Below, piece after piece: positions 33,597 to 45,309 of a stretch of DNA of 64,000 nt. Under the pieces are notes generated by a model. The model ran no database searches. It saw only the letters and a list, made by a program, of their open reading frames with translations, and had not been told where the DNA came from. Position numbers and translations under genes: made by a program. The DNA is from Tachinus rufipes (Eukaryota > Arthropoda > Insecta > Coleoptera > Staphylinidae). The stretch lies in the NCBI GenBank assembly GCA_963932245.1, contig OZ010744.1, forward strand, positions 30,788,530-30,852,529, given 5' to 3'. Each line of letters starts with the position of its first letter. Position 1 is the stretch's first letter.

Positions 33597-33625
33597 GTAC
33601 GCGTTTCGTATTACATCATCAGAAG
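33597..33625 (-). ncRNA. Hammerhead-ribozyme-like core (Penelope-type), probably decayed
   Basis: On the minus strand CTGATGA is followed by the short stem-loop TGTAATAC, then GAAAC and GCGTA. This is the order CUGAUGA - stem II - GAAA - stem III - cleavage triplet of a minimal type I hammerhead, and CTGATGA...GAAACGCGT is the version carried by Penelope-like retroelements. GUA would be the cleavage triplet. Stem I is weak: CTT before the core and CAG after it pair only in part. No Penelope reverse transcriptase was found nearby. Confidence 0.4.
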
Positions 33626-33639
33626 GTTCATTACACTGT

Positions 33640-34600
33640 AAATAATAAGTAAAAATGTATATTTGTTTAACAAGATACAATGAAATTGACATAAGAAATT
33701 AAAAAATTGAAATTTATGATAAAATTAAATTTGAAATTTTGAGACTATTGGTTACAAAACTAATTGTGAAAGAAATAAGAGTTACAACAATGTAAAAATT
33801 AAATTATAGATGAACAATTGTTTGATATAAAAAAAGTTAGTTTATATCAAACACATGTTCATCAATAATTTATTTTTCATATTATTTTAATGCTTAACTC
33901 TCTGAGAAATAAATGTTTATTTATAAATGTGAGCAGACCAGATACTACGCCTCGTCAGTATTCACAGCGCCTGTATTCTGTCAATTAACAAATAAACAAT
34001 GTGATCAAAAAAGAATGTAAAATCCGAAACCGTTGCTATGACAACCCATGTTTATTAAGACTTTTGTTTGTTGTGGTTTGTACTACCACCCTTTAATATT
34101 TTACTTTTTTTTAACAACCTGTATATTTAGAAGCAACTGATCAAAAAATTTAAAAACATCCCGTAAATAATCTGCAATAGTTGACTAAGCACCAACAGCT
34201 CATATAAATTCACAAATAATAACCAAATTGCAGCAGATAATCAAGAGAAAATACAGTGCAACTGGTGCAACTAGCAAAAAATGGTGCCGTAGAAACTCCA
34301 ACTCAAAATAGTTGCATTTAAAACGAATGTCGTATAAACAAACATACATCTTCACAACCGAGCAAAGAGAGAGAAATTGGTAAAACTATTGAGAGCCACA
34401 CCCTGAGTTATTTGCTACCAAATTCTTCTATTGTAATAAAACACAAAATAAAACAAAAATATAAAAACAACATTAATTCAAGTCAACAAAGGATAACACT
34501 CCGCCATGTAAATATAATGATGCGTTGCTAAGTTACTACATAAATAGAATGGCTACTCAACGTCTTATTGACGTCATTTTGTTAGCAGAAAAATTGCATC
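33640..34600. other. No recognisable gene
   Basis: AT-rich. Near 34095-34130 a stretch ending CAACCTGTATAT resembles the end of a mariner-like element (a CAGG-type end at TA), but no partner end was found. Confidence 0.35.
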
Positions 34601-34604
34601 AGAG

Positions 34605-34656
34605 AAGTAACAACAGTAACAACAGTAACAACAGTAACAACAGTAACAACAGTAAC
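34605..34656 (+). repeat. 9-bp tandem repeat AGTAACAAC, about 5.7 copies
   Basis: Pure minisatellite of unit AGTAACAAC. In one frame it reads Ser-Asn-Asn repeats inside an otherwise unremarkable open frame (34525-34845), which I do not regard as a gene. Confidence 0.9.
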
Positions 34657-34798
34657 TCAAAGACCACACCTATAGTCCTGTCAAATATGCTCAAAAATTT
34701 ATTTCACTTCCAAAAAAATCCAAAAGTTTTGAAACTTTTTACACTAATTTATACGTACTTACTAAAGAATATATTAAGTCTCGACAAATATGACAGAA

Positions 34799-34978
34799 GC
34801 TCCAGCGGCAAAGACCAAAAACAGAGTACTTTTTCGGTTTTTTGATAATATCTCAAGAATTGTAGAAGTAAAAGTGACCATATTTTGACTACATATTTAA
34901 TGAAAGCTGATAAAATTTAAAAAATAATTTTTGAGATATTAACAAAAACAGTTTTTTTCGGTCATTGCTGCTAGAGCA
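34799..34978. repeat. Foldback (palindromic) element of 180 bp
   Basis: The left arm begins GCTCCAGCGGCAAAGACCAA and the right arm read inward begins GCTCTAGCAGCAATGACCGA. Both arms continue into TTTTT-rich sequence and TAATATCTCAA. Arms are about 60 bp, imperfect, with a 50-60 bp centre. No open frame; probably a decayed MITE. Confidence 0.6.
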
Positions 34979-36200
34979 AGAGTGTCATTGACTGGACTAC
35001 TAAAATTAATCGCCAACTATTTTGACAAACAAACAAAAAATCCTATAAAGTAAGTAAAAAAAGAAACTAAATGTAAGCATGACTGTCCAGTGGCAACACG
35101 GGCCCAATTAGAGTAAATTCATTAAAATTTCCAAGACAATTAATAGAGCTTCAACTACAAGTAACAAAAATAATATTTAAGTTACTTAGTCAGCCTTGGC
35201 TCCGACTAGATACTAAAACACAGATAGCAGACCCTGCTATTCTGTTACAGTTAAAAACTTGTACAGGAAAACTTTCAGTCACACTATTATTTTTTTTTTC
35301 AAAAACTTACCAAAATCTAAAAAGTAAAAAATAAATAATCTTGTACGTAGATTATTGGGAAACGTTTCTAAGAATTTTTTTTTAACAATATTTTACTTTG
35401 ATTTGAAAAAAAAAATTACCAAAACAACTGTAATTAATCTAACTACTTAAAATCATTCAAAAAAATCTATTAGTCTTGCAAAAACCCCTACTAAATACTA
35501 ATAGAAACAACTTTGCATTAAAAAATATTTTATACAAAATCTCGTCTAACACCATGGAGAAACAAAAAAACGGATTATTTTTATTTTTTAAGTTAAAACT
35601 ATTAAACAATTAAGAATCTTTAATTAAAAAAAAAACTTCAAATCAAATGTTACCAAAACAATTTTGTTATTTTCATAGCTAAATTGAACTCAACCAGTAG
35701 AGAACAATATTACAAGCCGGCAGCATCTAACGCAAAAACTGGCAGCTAGTTTAAAAGTATAAAACATTCGCGGCTCCTCACAATCGGTTGACAATACTAA
35801 CGTTTGACAGATTTCCGCATATAGACCCAATATCACAATACTGAAAGTAGTTCCTCGCAGTCACTACAAAAATCAATAGATGTTATTTATTTTGCTAAAT
35901 AAACAATAGATTGTTTACACTAAAAAATGATCTCAACATCAATTAATAAAAGTAGAAAAAGAAGTAAAGTAGTAGCAAAAATGCAGAGGCAAATACCAGA
36001 AAGGTTATCGGACCAACAAGTAAAGTTTCTCAAATAACCATCACAATTTGTGGCAGACACTTATAGTTTATTTTTTTACGTAGTAAATTGTAGGCTTTAA
36101 TAAGTTACCTTTGAAAATACATTTTGCGCAGTATCTAAGGTTCGCATGCTGTACCTTAATCTGTATTTTTGTCTTTTGTGTTTTTATTTATTTTTTTGCA
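34979..36200. other. No recognisable gene
   Basis: A-rich sequence. A short stretch near 35755-35800 (TATAAAACATTCGCGGCTCC) looks like a promoter start of an LTR but has no supporting context. Confidence 0.35.
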
Positions 36201-36210
36201 TTTTGCTTCA

Positions 36211-36480
36211 CTAGCTACACCTGCTAATTTTTAACAAATTTGCTCTTATAGCTCCTCTTGTTTCATTCCTGTTTTGCATCTTACTTTTGTTGTATTTGGT
36301 TTCTTCTCCTGTACCTCCCGTGTTTGGCGTACTCATTTGTTTCTCTAGCCACTTTCTTAATCTGTTTGTTTCATCTCTTTGCTTTGAGTGTAACTCCAAG
36401 ATATTTAGTTTTCTTTTTCATGGCAATCACCTGATCTCCTACCAGTAAGTTATCTGTTCTTCTATTAGCCGATAGCCAAG
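36211..36480 (-). pseudogene. LINE fragment, thumb region
   Basis: The minus strand reads NLLVGDQVIAMKKKTKYLGV followed by TLKAK: the KYLGVTL motif after a reverse transcriptase, then an open frame (36399-36211) of lower similarity. Short and frameshifted. Confidence 0.4.
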
Positions 36481-36599
36481 TCGCTTCTGTTTTTTGTGTT
36501 GTTCATTTAAAACCTTACTTCTTATTCATATTTGTGTCATATCTATTGTCTCTAGTTTTTCTTTTAATACTTTTATGTTTACGTTATTGTCACGCCTTC

Positions 36600-37930
36600 C
36601 GGCAGCCTCATCACAAACCAATCTCGGTTTATTATTTGGGATCTCTAACAAATTACTAGTTATTGGCAATTTTACCGCACGTCATTCTGAATGAATCTGT
36701 CATTGTAATAATTGTAACGGAAATACTTTAAGCCGTTTTATTCTAAACCACAATAGAGTTGTTTTGTTCCCCAACTCACCTACTCGTTATCCATCTAATC
36801 ACACAACACCTACAACAATTGACATAATCATCAACAAAAACGTGACTAACCTGACACATCCCATCTTTTTAACCAAACTTGACTCAGATCATAATCCAGT
36901 TATGTTTAGTTTTACAAATCACAAACTAAATCAGAATCATAGAACTATCACTTCATATAAAATCATAGATTGGACTAAATTCAGACAAATAATTGACCGT
37001 CAAGTAAGTATCAACAATAAAATTGTGTCAATAGAAAATTTAAACGAGGAGGTACAGAAATTGACAAACATACTCACGCTAAAAAACTAATATCAACACA
37101 GAAAACTATAAACATGACTGATCCGACATAAAAACATTCAAAAATGACACATAAATGAAAAAACTTAACTCAGTATTTGCATTCGATAACTCGCTGTGGA
37201 AGCTGGTTAAGACTATTAAAATAAGCTTTATTCCAGTACCAACACTAATTGACGTACAGATCAAAGTATTTGCTAACAACGACAAAGCGGAATTGAGAGC
37301 AGACAGGTTTGAATCTGTGCACCATATATCACAACAAAACTCTTCTTAACAACAAGGCTTAATTGATAATAACACTTTCATCAATATGCATCATTCATCT
37401 ACATTTCACAAAAATTTTACTTTACCATCAAACATTGTTCAAATTATACGTAAACTAACAGTGCGTAAAGCTTCTGGTAAGGATATGATTGACAATATTT
37501 TAATTAAAAATTTGTCACAAAAATGTGTTAACATAGATCATAAATGCCATCATCAAACTTAGTCCATCTGCATAGAAAACAATTGTGATCATCCTTGTCA
37601 AAAATGGCAAAAAAACCCAAAAGATCCAGACAATTACATACTCAATAGATTATTAAACATTTTGAGTAAGCTGACAAACACTTTGAGAAAGATGAAGCAC
37701 ATTAGGCGCAAACAAATTTTAACCGATTCACAGTTTGGCTTTTGGCCTAAACACAATACTGTCCAGCAGGTAACTCAGATAGCAAATGATATAGCTGTCA
37801 ATTTCAATAAAGGTAACGTCACGCAGATGGCGTATTTTTAAACTAATATCATATAATTTTGACAGCAATCTTATAAAACTTATTCATACATACATCACTG
37901 ATCATAAATTCATTGTAAAAGTTAATAATT
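36600..37930 (+). pseudogene. Jockey-clade LINE, endonuclease to reverse transcriptase, decayed
   Basis: Pieces in order on the plus strand: LLVIGNFTARHSE (a GDFNAKH motif with D to N), FPNSPTRYPS and TTIDIIINKN, LDSDHNPVMFSF (endonuclease SDH histidine). They are followed by DNSLWKLVKTIK (a Jockey linker signature), VRKASGKDMIDNILIKNL, TDSQFGFWPKHNTVQQVTQI (a QFGFRPKHST-type motif) and IHTYITDHKFIVKVNN at the end. The copy stops abruptly near 37930, where an LTR-like segment begins. Confidence 0.75.
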
Positions 37931-37998
37931 AGCATTAGGACAGAGAACAGGGATTGGCGGAAAATGACAACATCAGACCCCACCGCTCCAGAACTGGG

Positions 37999-38005
37999 TA
38001 TAAAA
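37999..38005 (+). promoter_or_regulatory. TATA box
   Basis: TATAAAA in the G+C-richer context GAACTGGG...CTGCGAACCC. Core promoter of the LTR-like segment. Confidence 0.5.
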
Positions 38006-38121
38006 CTGCGAACCCAACACAAGAGCGGCAGTCTTTCCTTTGAGTCAGACCAGCTTCAATAGAAATATAAATACGGTGAACCGAGCAGCGCAAACCACCA
38101 CCTTACCCATACCCTACTGCC

Positions 38122-38358
38122 AAGCATTACTTGTCTAGATAGCACATACGTGTTTCCTGGTAATGTTTGAAAAATCTGTTTAATGTTAAACGCTTAGATG
38201 GCACATTCGAATCTCTCTTTAACATTAAACCTCTACTATCCTCTCATCACTAAGCATTGCTTGCCTAGATAACACATACGTGTTTCCTGGCAATGTTTAT
38301 TGATTAATTCAATGTTGGATGCTTAGATGGCTCATCCGAGTCTCCTTCTAACATTGGA
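38122..38358 (+). ncRNA. Four tandem covarying hairpins (structured RNA element)
   Basis: Four hairpins at 38122-38168 (H1), 38179-38229 (H2), 38252-38298 (H3) and 38308-38358 (H4), arranged as a two-hairpin unit repeated with a 130-bp period. H1/H3 share one outer stem (AAGCATTAC or AAGCATTGC with GTAATGTTT or GCAATGTTT) and H2/H4 another (TTTAATGTTAAA or TTCAATGTTGGA with its partner). All four loops share a 25-nt phrase starting GYYTAGAT. H1, H3 and H4 form an inner 5-bp stem inside it (AGCAC/GTGTT, AACAC/GTGTT, GGCTC/GAGTC); H2 does not. Differences between copies are mostly paired changes that keep the stems, so selection on RNA structure is likely. Function unknown. Confidence 0.65.
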
Positions 38359-38453
38359 TCATACCCCGCTTTCCAACCTCCACTTCGTTCGAAAGTGATC
38401 ATTTTATATTATTATGTTGGTTAAGTTATTAGTTAGGTTAGTTTAATTTATTG

Positions 38454-38459
38454 AATAAA
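38454..38459 (+). terminator. Polyadenylation signal AATAAA
   Basis: Lies about 95 bp after the last hairpin, in a TTATTG-rich context. Fits the 3' end of the R region of an LTR. Confidence 0.45.
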
Positions 38460-38520
38460 CATATTATTATTGCAATCAAGTTGCATTATTTATCATCACC
38501 TCACCTTTCCCCTTTATAGG

Positions 38521-39877
38521 AAGTTAAAGTCAATTGTTATCATTTTCTATGGTTTAATTGTTTCTGTTTTTAGTTTCGAATGCCCAAAGTTGACATTTAA
38601 ATAAATCAAACGTACTTTAATAAAAGTGCGGCCCAGACGTTTTTTTCTGATTGTAGGTCAGTTTCATGCTATGTCAAGTACTGTTGATTGATAATTTCTA
38701 AAAATACTATCAGTTAATTGTGTTCTTCTTTGGTTTTAAAAAGATTGCTTTGATCCCAAATTCTGTAGCCCACGTCTATGTTTAAACCTTCAAAGTTTTT
38801 CAAGTCATTAACCTTTACTTTTATATTATATTCTTGCCGCTGGAGTATTCATCTGTGAAGGTCTAAGCAAGTCAATAAAAATGTATCTTCCTAATATGCG
38901 TATTTTCCTCTGGTTTGGTTGTGTCTGTCAGATTTTTAGGTAAAAAACGTTTCTTAATTTTTTCTACGGAGGAAGTTACCGTTTTTAATTTTAGATTTCT
39001 GCTTAGTAGCTAAAAATTGTGTGTTTTACCGTAAATTCAAATGCGTTGGTTTAGTTGTGTAGTAAAACCAAGTCTTTGTTGTCTGTGTGCAATTTTTAGA
39101 TACGTTCTATATTTGCCAATTGCATACACAATGGCCGAACATTTCGATTTATTCAAATCATATCAAGTTGGGTAAGTTAAAATTAATAAATATTGTGTTT
39201 TATGTAAGTTACCTCTCTACTTAGTATGTTACATACGCTAGTGTTTCAGCATATTGTCACCAGTGTGCCTAGCATAGTAAAATATATTATGCGTAAGTAA
39301 ACCTTTTTTCTGGTATAAGATAATTTCGACACAATATAACAAGCGTCTTTGATTTTAAAGATAGCTATTTTAGTCGTTTCATATTTTTTGTTCTTCTTCT
39401 TCTTGTAACTTCATCGGCAAAGCCGACAGTTGCAAGTAACCAACTTAATTACTTGCAAATAAAAGCGTATATAGTTTCAGAAACAAGTATACAGTCCCAA
39501 AAAATAATTTTGCTGTTTTTTGTTTTTAGGCGGAGTTTATTCCTTGATCAGTTCCTAGGTGATGAGTTAGTGATTAATTTCTTTTGGAGCTACTTTGATG
39601 ACCAAATTATTTTATTAATTTTTTATATACTTTAACTTCAGTCTGTATTATTGTATTTCCTAAAGTATTCCACATATGCGCGGCCAAAACTGTTAAACGT
39701 GTTGTTTTGCCATGAAAATTTTGCAAGGTCTTGTAAACTATAAATAATAGTACGCAAGGACTAGTCTAAAAAAGTACGGTCGATGACCATTTTACAAAAA
39801 AATTCTGTTTTTTTATAATTGTATTGTAAATAATGTTATATACTTCCCTGTAATGTTTCTTTTTGTGAATTAAAATG

Positions 39878-39878
<1 letters not shown>
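38521..39878. other. No recognisable gene; one short hairpin
   Basis: Decayed sequence. A 35-nt hairpin (CTTGTAAC ... TCGGC AAA GCCGA ... GTTGCAAG) lies at 39402-39436. Nothing else supportable. Confidence 0.4.

Positions 39879-39912
<34 letters not shown>
39879..39912. repeat. TA microsatellite, 17 copies
   Basis: Uninterrupted TA run. Confidence 0.95.
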
Positions 39913-39916
<4 letters not shown>

Positions 39917-42900
39917 GCTAGGCAGTGTAGCTGTGAATATAGTTTCGGTACGAGTTATTTAAGTGCGCATTGCAGTGGTTAACTAGCTAATATGGCGGCA
40001 TCACAGAAACATTAATTTTATAGTTTTGTCAAAAACTATAATGCGTATTGTTTGTACGACACTTTGCGCTACTATATCGTTTAGCGTCTTAGTGACCGCA
40101 AAAAAGAAAAAAAATGTATTGCAAATTGTAGGGACCAACCACTTTCTGCCTAAAAAATACAACAAACAAACAAACATTTCTAGTACCACCAACTTCTGCT
40201 TCTTACACTAGAGCGACTGCTGTTATTAACTTGGACGTAACAACACCTTTTTGTTTCACAAACACTAATCCAAACATTGCTATTTGTCCTTAAAGTTATC
40301 ATAGCCAACCCAGAATAGTGAATTGACAAAACCGTAAAAAAAATTTACAATTAACAATTGTCATAGGAAAAAGGCATCATAGAATTTTTTTATGTTTTAT
40401 TACGTTGCTACTGAAAAGTTTTCTACTGCAAATGCGGTGGTCCAACGATGTTGACAATTTGGATAAATGTAACATAGTTTGCATAAAAAAACGTTAGGAA
40501 TCAAGTTGAAAATCAGATATAATACCTAAAAACAGATTAGCAAAAATAACTAACATCAAATTTAAAATATTTGCACTCTCAAATACAATATTTCTTAGAA
40601 GATTAAATTTTGTTTTTATTAACAATTAGAATCAATTTATTAAAACTAACAAATCTCTAACACATTATTCATTACAACGAAGTAAAACAAACTGAACATA
40701 ATGTAAATAAAATGCTTTTAATAAAAACTTAAAATATTATTGGAAGCTTTTATTAATCCACAACATTTCATATCGTTTTTATATGTAAATTTTGTACGTG
40801 TGCGTTTTTTCTATCCGGATATATTTTAATTTAAACATTGTCAACAGGGAATTATAAACTCATTTGCATAATTAAAAAAAAAAAACATTGATTAAGCAAG
40901 TTTTAAGCATAAAATCATTTGACAAACAAATTCAGTACGATATGCTGTCGAAATGTTTTGTAATTTATTTTGAATAAAAAATAACACCTGTGATGGATGT
41001 AAAGCTATGGAATCTGTTTCAGTATTATTTTATAAAAAAAAACTTGTATAATACATACTCTATGACAAATGGAATTTAAATCAGCTTTTAATTTTATTTT
41101 CATAAATAAAATAAAAATAATTTTGTGATTTCTTTTAAAGAACTGGCAGAAGAAGCATCTTCTGGTCTTATGAAATATTGTCGCTTTTTTTTAATCAACT
41201 CTCAGCAGGATCATCTTAGTCGTAAGTCGGCTTTGTTTAATGTGTTATAATATTATATAAAGCATAATAACGGATTCTGGATTAGTTCACTAAAATATAT
41301 TAAACAATTTCAAAGCCTAATAAACAGAATAACTTTTCAATTATACTAATAAAACGTTAACTATAATACCCAATAATTAATTCCTGCGTATGATTTCATT
41401 AGCTATTAATGCATATTCAGTCATAACCATATATGGTAATTCAGTTTCACATCACATCACATAAATAAATAACGAATCGATTATATAAATTTGCATTAAT
41501 ACGGTTTGTATCGCATCTTGTCAATCCTGACAATCATAATATTTTACTAGTGCAGTTGGCCTGCGGATAACTAAAACTGTATCGTCTAGATATTGTACTG
41601 ATACTAGTAGCATGTGCAAAATTTGCATACATATGGAACGTATGCGAGATATTTGCTTTGCAGTAAGTGTATACGAGCTGTAGCAGTGAAATAAATATAA
41701 AAATCAGCTCGGGTTGATACTTTGAATATATTAGATGGATTTATTTTACTATCACCATAGCTGCATTCTAAAAGTTGTATATTTAAATTTTTATTTTTTT
41801 ATTCAAATTATTAACGGTTGAAAAATATAAGTAAAGTTAGTAGATCTTTTTACCAACGTTATATTTTCATGGTAATTATTTGTTGCCACTCTTATGTTTT
41901 TGCATTTGTTAAAAAATGCAACTTTTTAAAATATAACAAACCTAAATAAAAAATAAATATTACGCAAACAAAAACAATAATTAAATATAGACAAATTAAG
42001 ATCTTAATATTTGGATGACTTTTGGGTGCGCGTGTTTTGTATAGTATTTATGTTACTCTGAATTCCTCTTAAGTAGCCTCTAATAAATAAATAGTAAAAA
42101 TAATTGATCAAAAACATTCTTATTAAAATGGTTAGAGTTTTCTAAACTATACTATATTAATCTATAGTAAATACTCAACTCTCTTACGACTCAATGGATC
42201 TCATAAATTTTATCAAAGTAATAACAATAAAATTAATTTAAAAAAACCGAGTTTGATCTGTCTTGAGTGTCAAACTATGTGGATGAGTCACTTCAAAAAG
42301 GTCATTTTTAGATATTTCTTTTTAGGCTTGATCAATCGGTAGTGTCGTCCAGTCAGATAACCTAAATAGGGTAAACTCGGGTAAATCGCTGAGGTAGAAC
42401 AAACAGCAAACCATATACTGTAATGGTTAATGTGTGTAAATAGACCTGACAATTAAAGTTTGAGGTCTTCATATTTTCAGGTTTCTTCGCTGCTGAAATG
42501 CCATAGAAATTAATAAATCTCTTAGTATAGAAAAAAAAAAATTTCAAACCAATAAACTGGTGTGTCTTTCAATATTTCAGCATAGTTTAGTATTTAAATT
42601 TTTCAACTGCATTGCCTGCAGCAACAACTTCATAAACTTAAAATTAAAAACCAAGTTTTTAAACTTAAAAACTCCCAAATTGAAAAACTAAAGTACTAAC
42701 ACCTATAAAAGAAAAAGGTCGGACAAGCTACAAAAGGGTAGCCTCATCACACTTTTACGTAGATATAAACAACATGGCCCACCCTAAAATAAAACTACCA
42801 ATAAATAAATCTAATAGAAAAAAATTGAGACTTTTGATAAAATACTTTTCGTTTTTAGAGGGTAGTCACACAGCAAAAACCTTTACTGTGCAGACACAAC

Positions 42901-43732
42901 ACTATAATTTGTTCTAAGCTTAGACCCTTGCACATTACTTTGATTTTTGTTTTTTGACAAAATTAGTGTATTTAAATGATTTTACCCGCACGTTGTTAAA
43001 AAAGTTTCACTTTAATATAAATACCAGGAGCAGAGCAATGAGCATGTATCCGAGCATCGCATCGTACATTAAACAGCGCTCCGATCCTGAAACACTAGAA
43101 TTTGTTCTTAGCTCGGACCTGAAACTTTTTTAGCGTCGTGAAAATAAAATTATTTTAAAAGTAAAAAATACAAGATTTTCTATCACTGATTCTACCATTC
43201 ACAACTCATTTGCCCTTTAAGAAGGATCTTCAGACTCACAAAAATTGTTTTTTTTTAATCAAATATTTATTTGGAACCAAATAATTAAAAAAAATATCTT
43301 AAATAAAAATATGGCAAATTTTACTATCTATGTTTACAAAAAAACTTTGATTTTTTTGATTATATGCACATGCAAATCAGTATATATTATAAAAAAATTT
43401 AAAACAAATTAAAAATGAAAAACATAAAAAAACTGTCAAGTTATATTAATTAAAAACGATTTAAAATTAGTTTTAAAAATAGGTTCAGAAACTTATAAGT
43501 TTTTAAAACTTTGATTTGATTGTATATTTAAAAAGATAAAAGTTACAATTAAGTTTTTGAAGTCACTTAAAAAATTCGATTAAAAATGTTGAAGATATTT
43601 ACGTTGAAGCGTTTTTACGTTGGAAGGATGGATTAGGGTAAATGACCAAATGGGCCAAATTCCCACAAATATTAATAACAAAAGTCGCACAATGATAAAA
43701 AAAATTTTAATTTAATTTAAAACATTTATATA
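39913..43732. other. 3.8 kb without recognisable gene
   Basis: AT-rich, probably intron. Of note are a perfect CArG palindrome CCATATATGG at 41427-41436 and a G+C-richer 120-bp island at 43020-43140 downstream of a TATA-like ATATAAATA. No coding family was recognised. Confidence 0.4.
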
Positions 43733-44480
43733 TAAGGGTAATTCCATTACTTTTTGACTAATTAAAAAAGGTCGACCTCTTTGATTTTGCTCAAATTTTC
43801 AAGAATCAAAATATTTTGTATCTCAATTTTTGGGCTTCTGGAAAAAGATAAAAAGGTCCACGATGGCTCAGATTATTTCTTATTACATGTACTTTAAAAC
43901 CCAAATTTTTATGTTTAATATCGTGGTAGTCATTCTAATATATTAAGTTTCAAACATTATTCCAAAAAAACCCGTAAAGTTAGCAAAATCGCAAAATTTT
44001 GCTTTCTTTAAACCGTTCTAACTTTGTCAAATCGTAACAAATTTTGATCCACAAAGTATAGATTTTCTCGTGTTTAATCTCTTTTTAAAGTGATCACACA
44101 ATACTTAGAATCAATACGTATACACCATTATTTTGATGCAGGAAGTTGCACATGTTTTCGCGATTTTCAAAACTTGTAATTTTCAGGTCCCGAAAAGCGC
44201 TGTCACCCTATGTCGAATTTTGTCAAAATTTCAGTAATTACTTTTTAGAACACAAGAAAAAAGGTTATCTATATAAGAAATAGTATATCGGGCATTATCA
44301 AGAATTTTTTAATAATTAAAAATTGTCAAAATCGGCAAACGGCTCATTTTTGTATCTCAATTTTTGGGCCTCTGAAAAAAGATAAGAAGGTCTACCGTTT
44401 CTAAAAATATTTCTTATTGCATGTACTTTAAATCCCATATTCGTATATTTATTGTTGGGGCAGTCATTATATTAATTTTG
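43733..44480. repeat. Unclassified repeat R, third copy (inverted)
   Basis: Starts GGGTAATTCCATTACTTTTT and continues with blocks GTATCTCAATTTTTGGGC, TTTGACAAAATTTC, TTTTGATGCAGGAAGTTGCA and GCGCTGTCACCCTATGTCG, which are the reverse complement of blocks in 7905-9032. It contains about 1.3 units (the TTGGGC phrase occurs near 43830 and again near 44365). Ends near 44480, where LINE sequence begins. Confidence 0.75.
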
Positions 44481-44499
44481 TAATCACCAGAAACAAATT

Positions 44500-45306
44500 A
44501 CAAAACATACAAACACTACACTATAGAATTTTCAGTATACCTGAACTTGTAGACCATATTGTAGAAGACGTGTGTATAACCTGGCAATCCGCCAGAACAT
44601 TGGTAGTTTATAGAAAGCTGAAAAATTCAATTAGCTATGTTTCTGTCAACACTATCTTTTTTGGATTGTATTAGATTGTCATAATAATTACAAGCTAACT
44701 TATAATCCTTTTTAATCTATTGATGTGTTTTTTAAATGCTTTTTTCTTCTTATTTACTGCCTGTTTTGTCTGAACCAAAAACAAGTACTTTTGTTTTGGT
44801 TTAATAACAGAGAACGGAACAAATTTTTCGATGACACTTTGAATAGTTTTTGTGAGATTTTCTGCTGCAATATGTAAATCATTAGAATATAAGCAATTTG
44901 TATCAAATTTAAAGTTATTAAAAAAATCTTTCCATTTTACTATGTTCAACTTAGAATAATAATAGATGAAGCGTGGTTTAGGTTTGGTAGTAATAGGAAG
45001 AGAAGTTTTCACAACAAAAGTAATAAGTGAATGATCAGAATTTCTTAAAGCAGTCTCAACATTAATTGTTGTAATCTCTAGAATAGTTGAAAGATACAAA
45101 TCTAATAATCTTAGTTTACCAAAAAGTCTATCACAAAGAAAATATATGAGTTGTTGAATAAGTTGAGTAAGATTATGAAAAACAGCAAACAACATAACTT
45201 GTTGTCCGGATAGTGGTATAGAAGATAAGTGGCTTAATAATTCAGTATAATGTACATTAAAATCTCCAAACAAAATTATTGTCACACGGTGAGATATTGA
45301 AAGCAA
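44500..45306 (-). pseudogene. LINE endonuclease and linker, decayed
   Basis: The minus-strand frame reads RVTIILFGDFNVHYTELL (catalytic GDFN), GQQVMLFAVFHNLTQLI, LLDLYLSTILEITTIN and NSDHSLITFV (SDH histidine), followed by a K-rich linker. The linker is decayed below 44695. The frame is open for 203 residues from 45306, but the first third of the endonuclease is missing. Confidence 0.7.
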
Positions 45307-45309
45307 CAG

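Larger units (their letters stand above)
37935..38520 (+). mobile_element. LTR-like segment with promoter, hairpin array and poly(A) signal
   Basis: A block richer in G+C than its surroundings holds the layout of a solo LTR: TATAAAA at 37999-38005, a likely transcription start about 30 bp on (near 38030), a 240-bp hairpin array, and AATAAA at 38454-38459. It interrupts the Jockey pseudogene. Exact TG...CA ends and a target duplication were not found, so the boundaries are approximate and the LTR call is an inference; it could also be the promoter/leader of another retroelement. Confidence 0.45.

Noticed and set aside
34525..34845. Open frame with Ser-Asn-Asn repeats
   Set aside because: The repeats come from a 9-bp minisatellite; the flanking residues show no family and there is no splice or promoter context.
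35755..35800. Possible second LTR promoter (TATAAAA followed by G+C-richer sequence)
   Set aside because: No hairpin array, poly(A) signal or second copy near it; too little to support.
38192..38216. TTCGAATC in hairpin H2 read as a tRNA T-arm
   Set aside because: No acceptor or A-box at the right distance; the motif is better explained as the H2 version of the shared hairpin loop.
39879..39912. TA run as a possible promoter
   Set aside because: Pure dinucleotide microsatellite; nothing else suggests a promoter.
41427..41436. Perfect CArG box (SRF site)
   Set aside because: A 10-bp AT-cored palindrome is likely by chance over 64 kb of AT-rich DNA and has no supporting context.
44540..44650. 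Plus-strand frame reading IFSIPELVDHIVEDV, like an F-box or HEAT start
   Set aside because: The minus strand here reads as the endonuclease-RT linker of the LINE at 44500-45306; the plus-strand reading is its antisense shadow.
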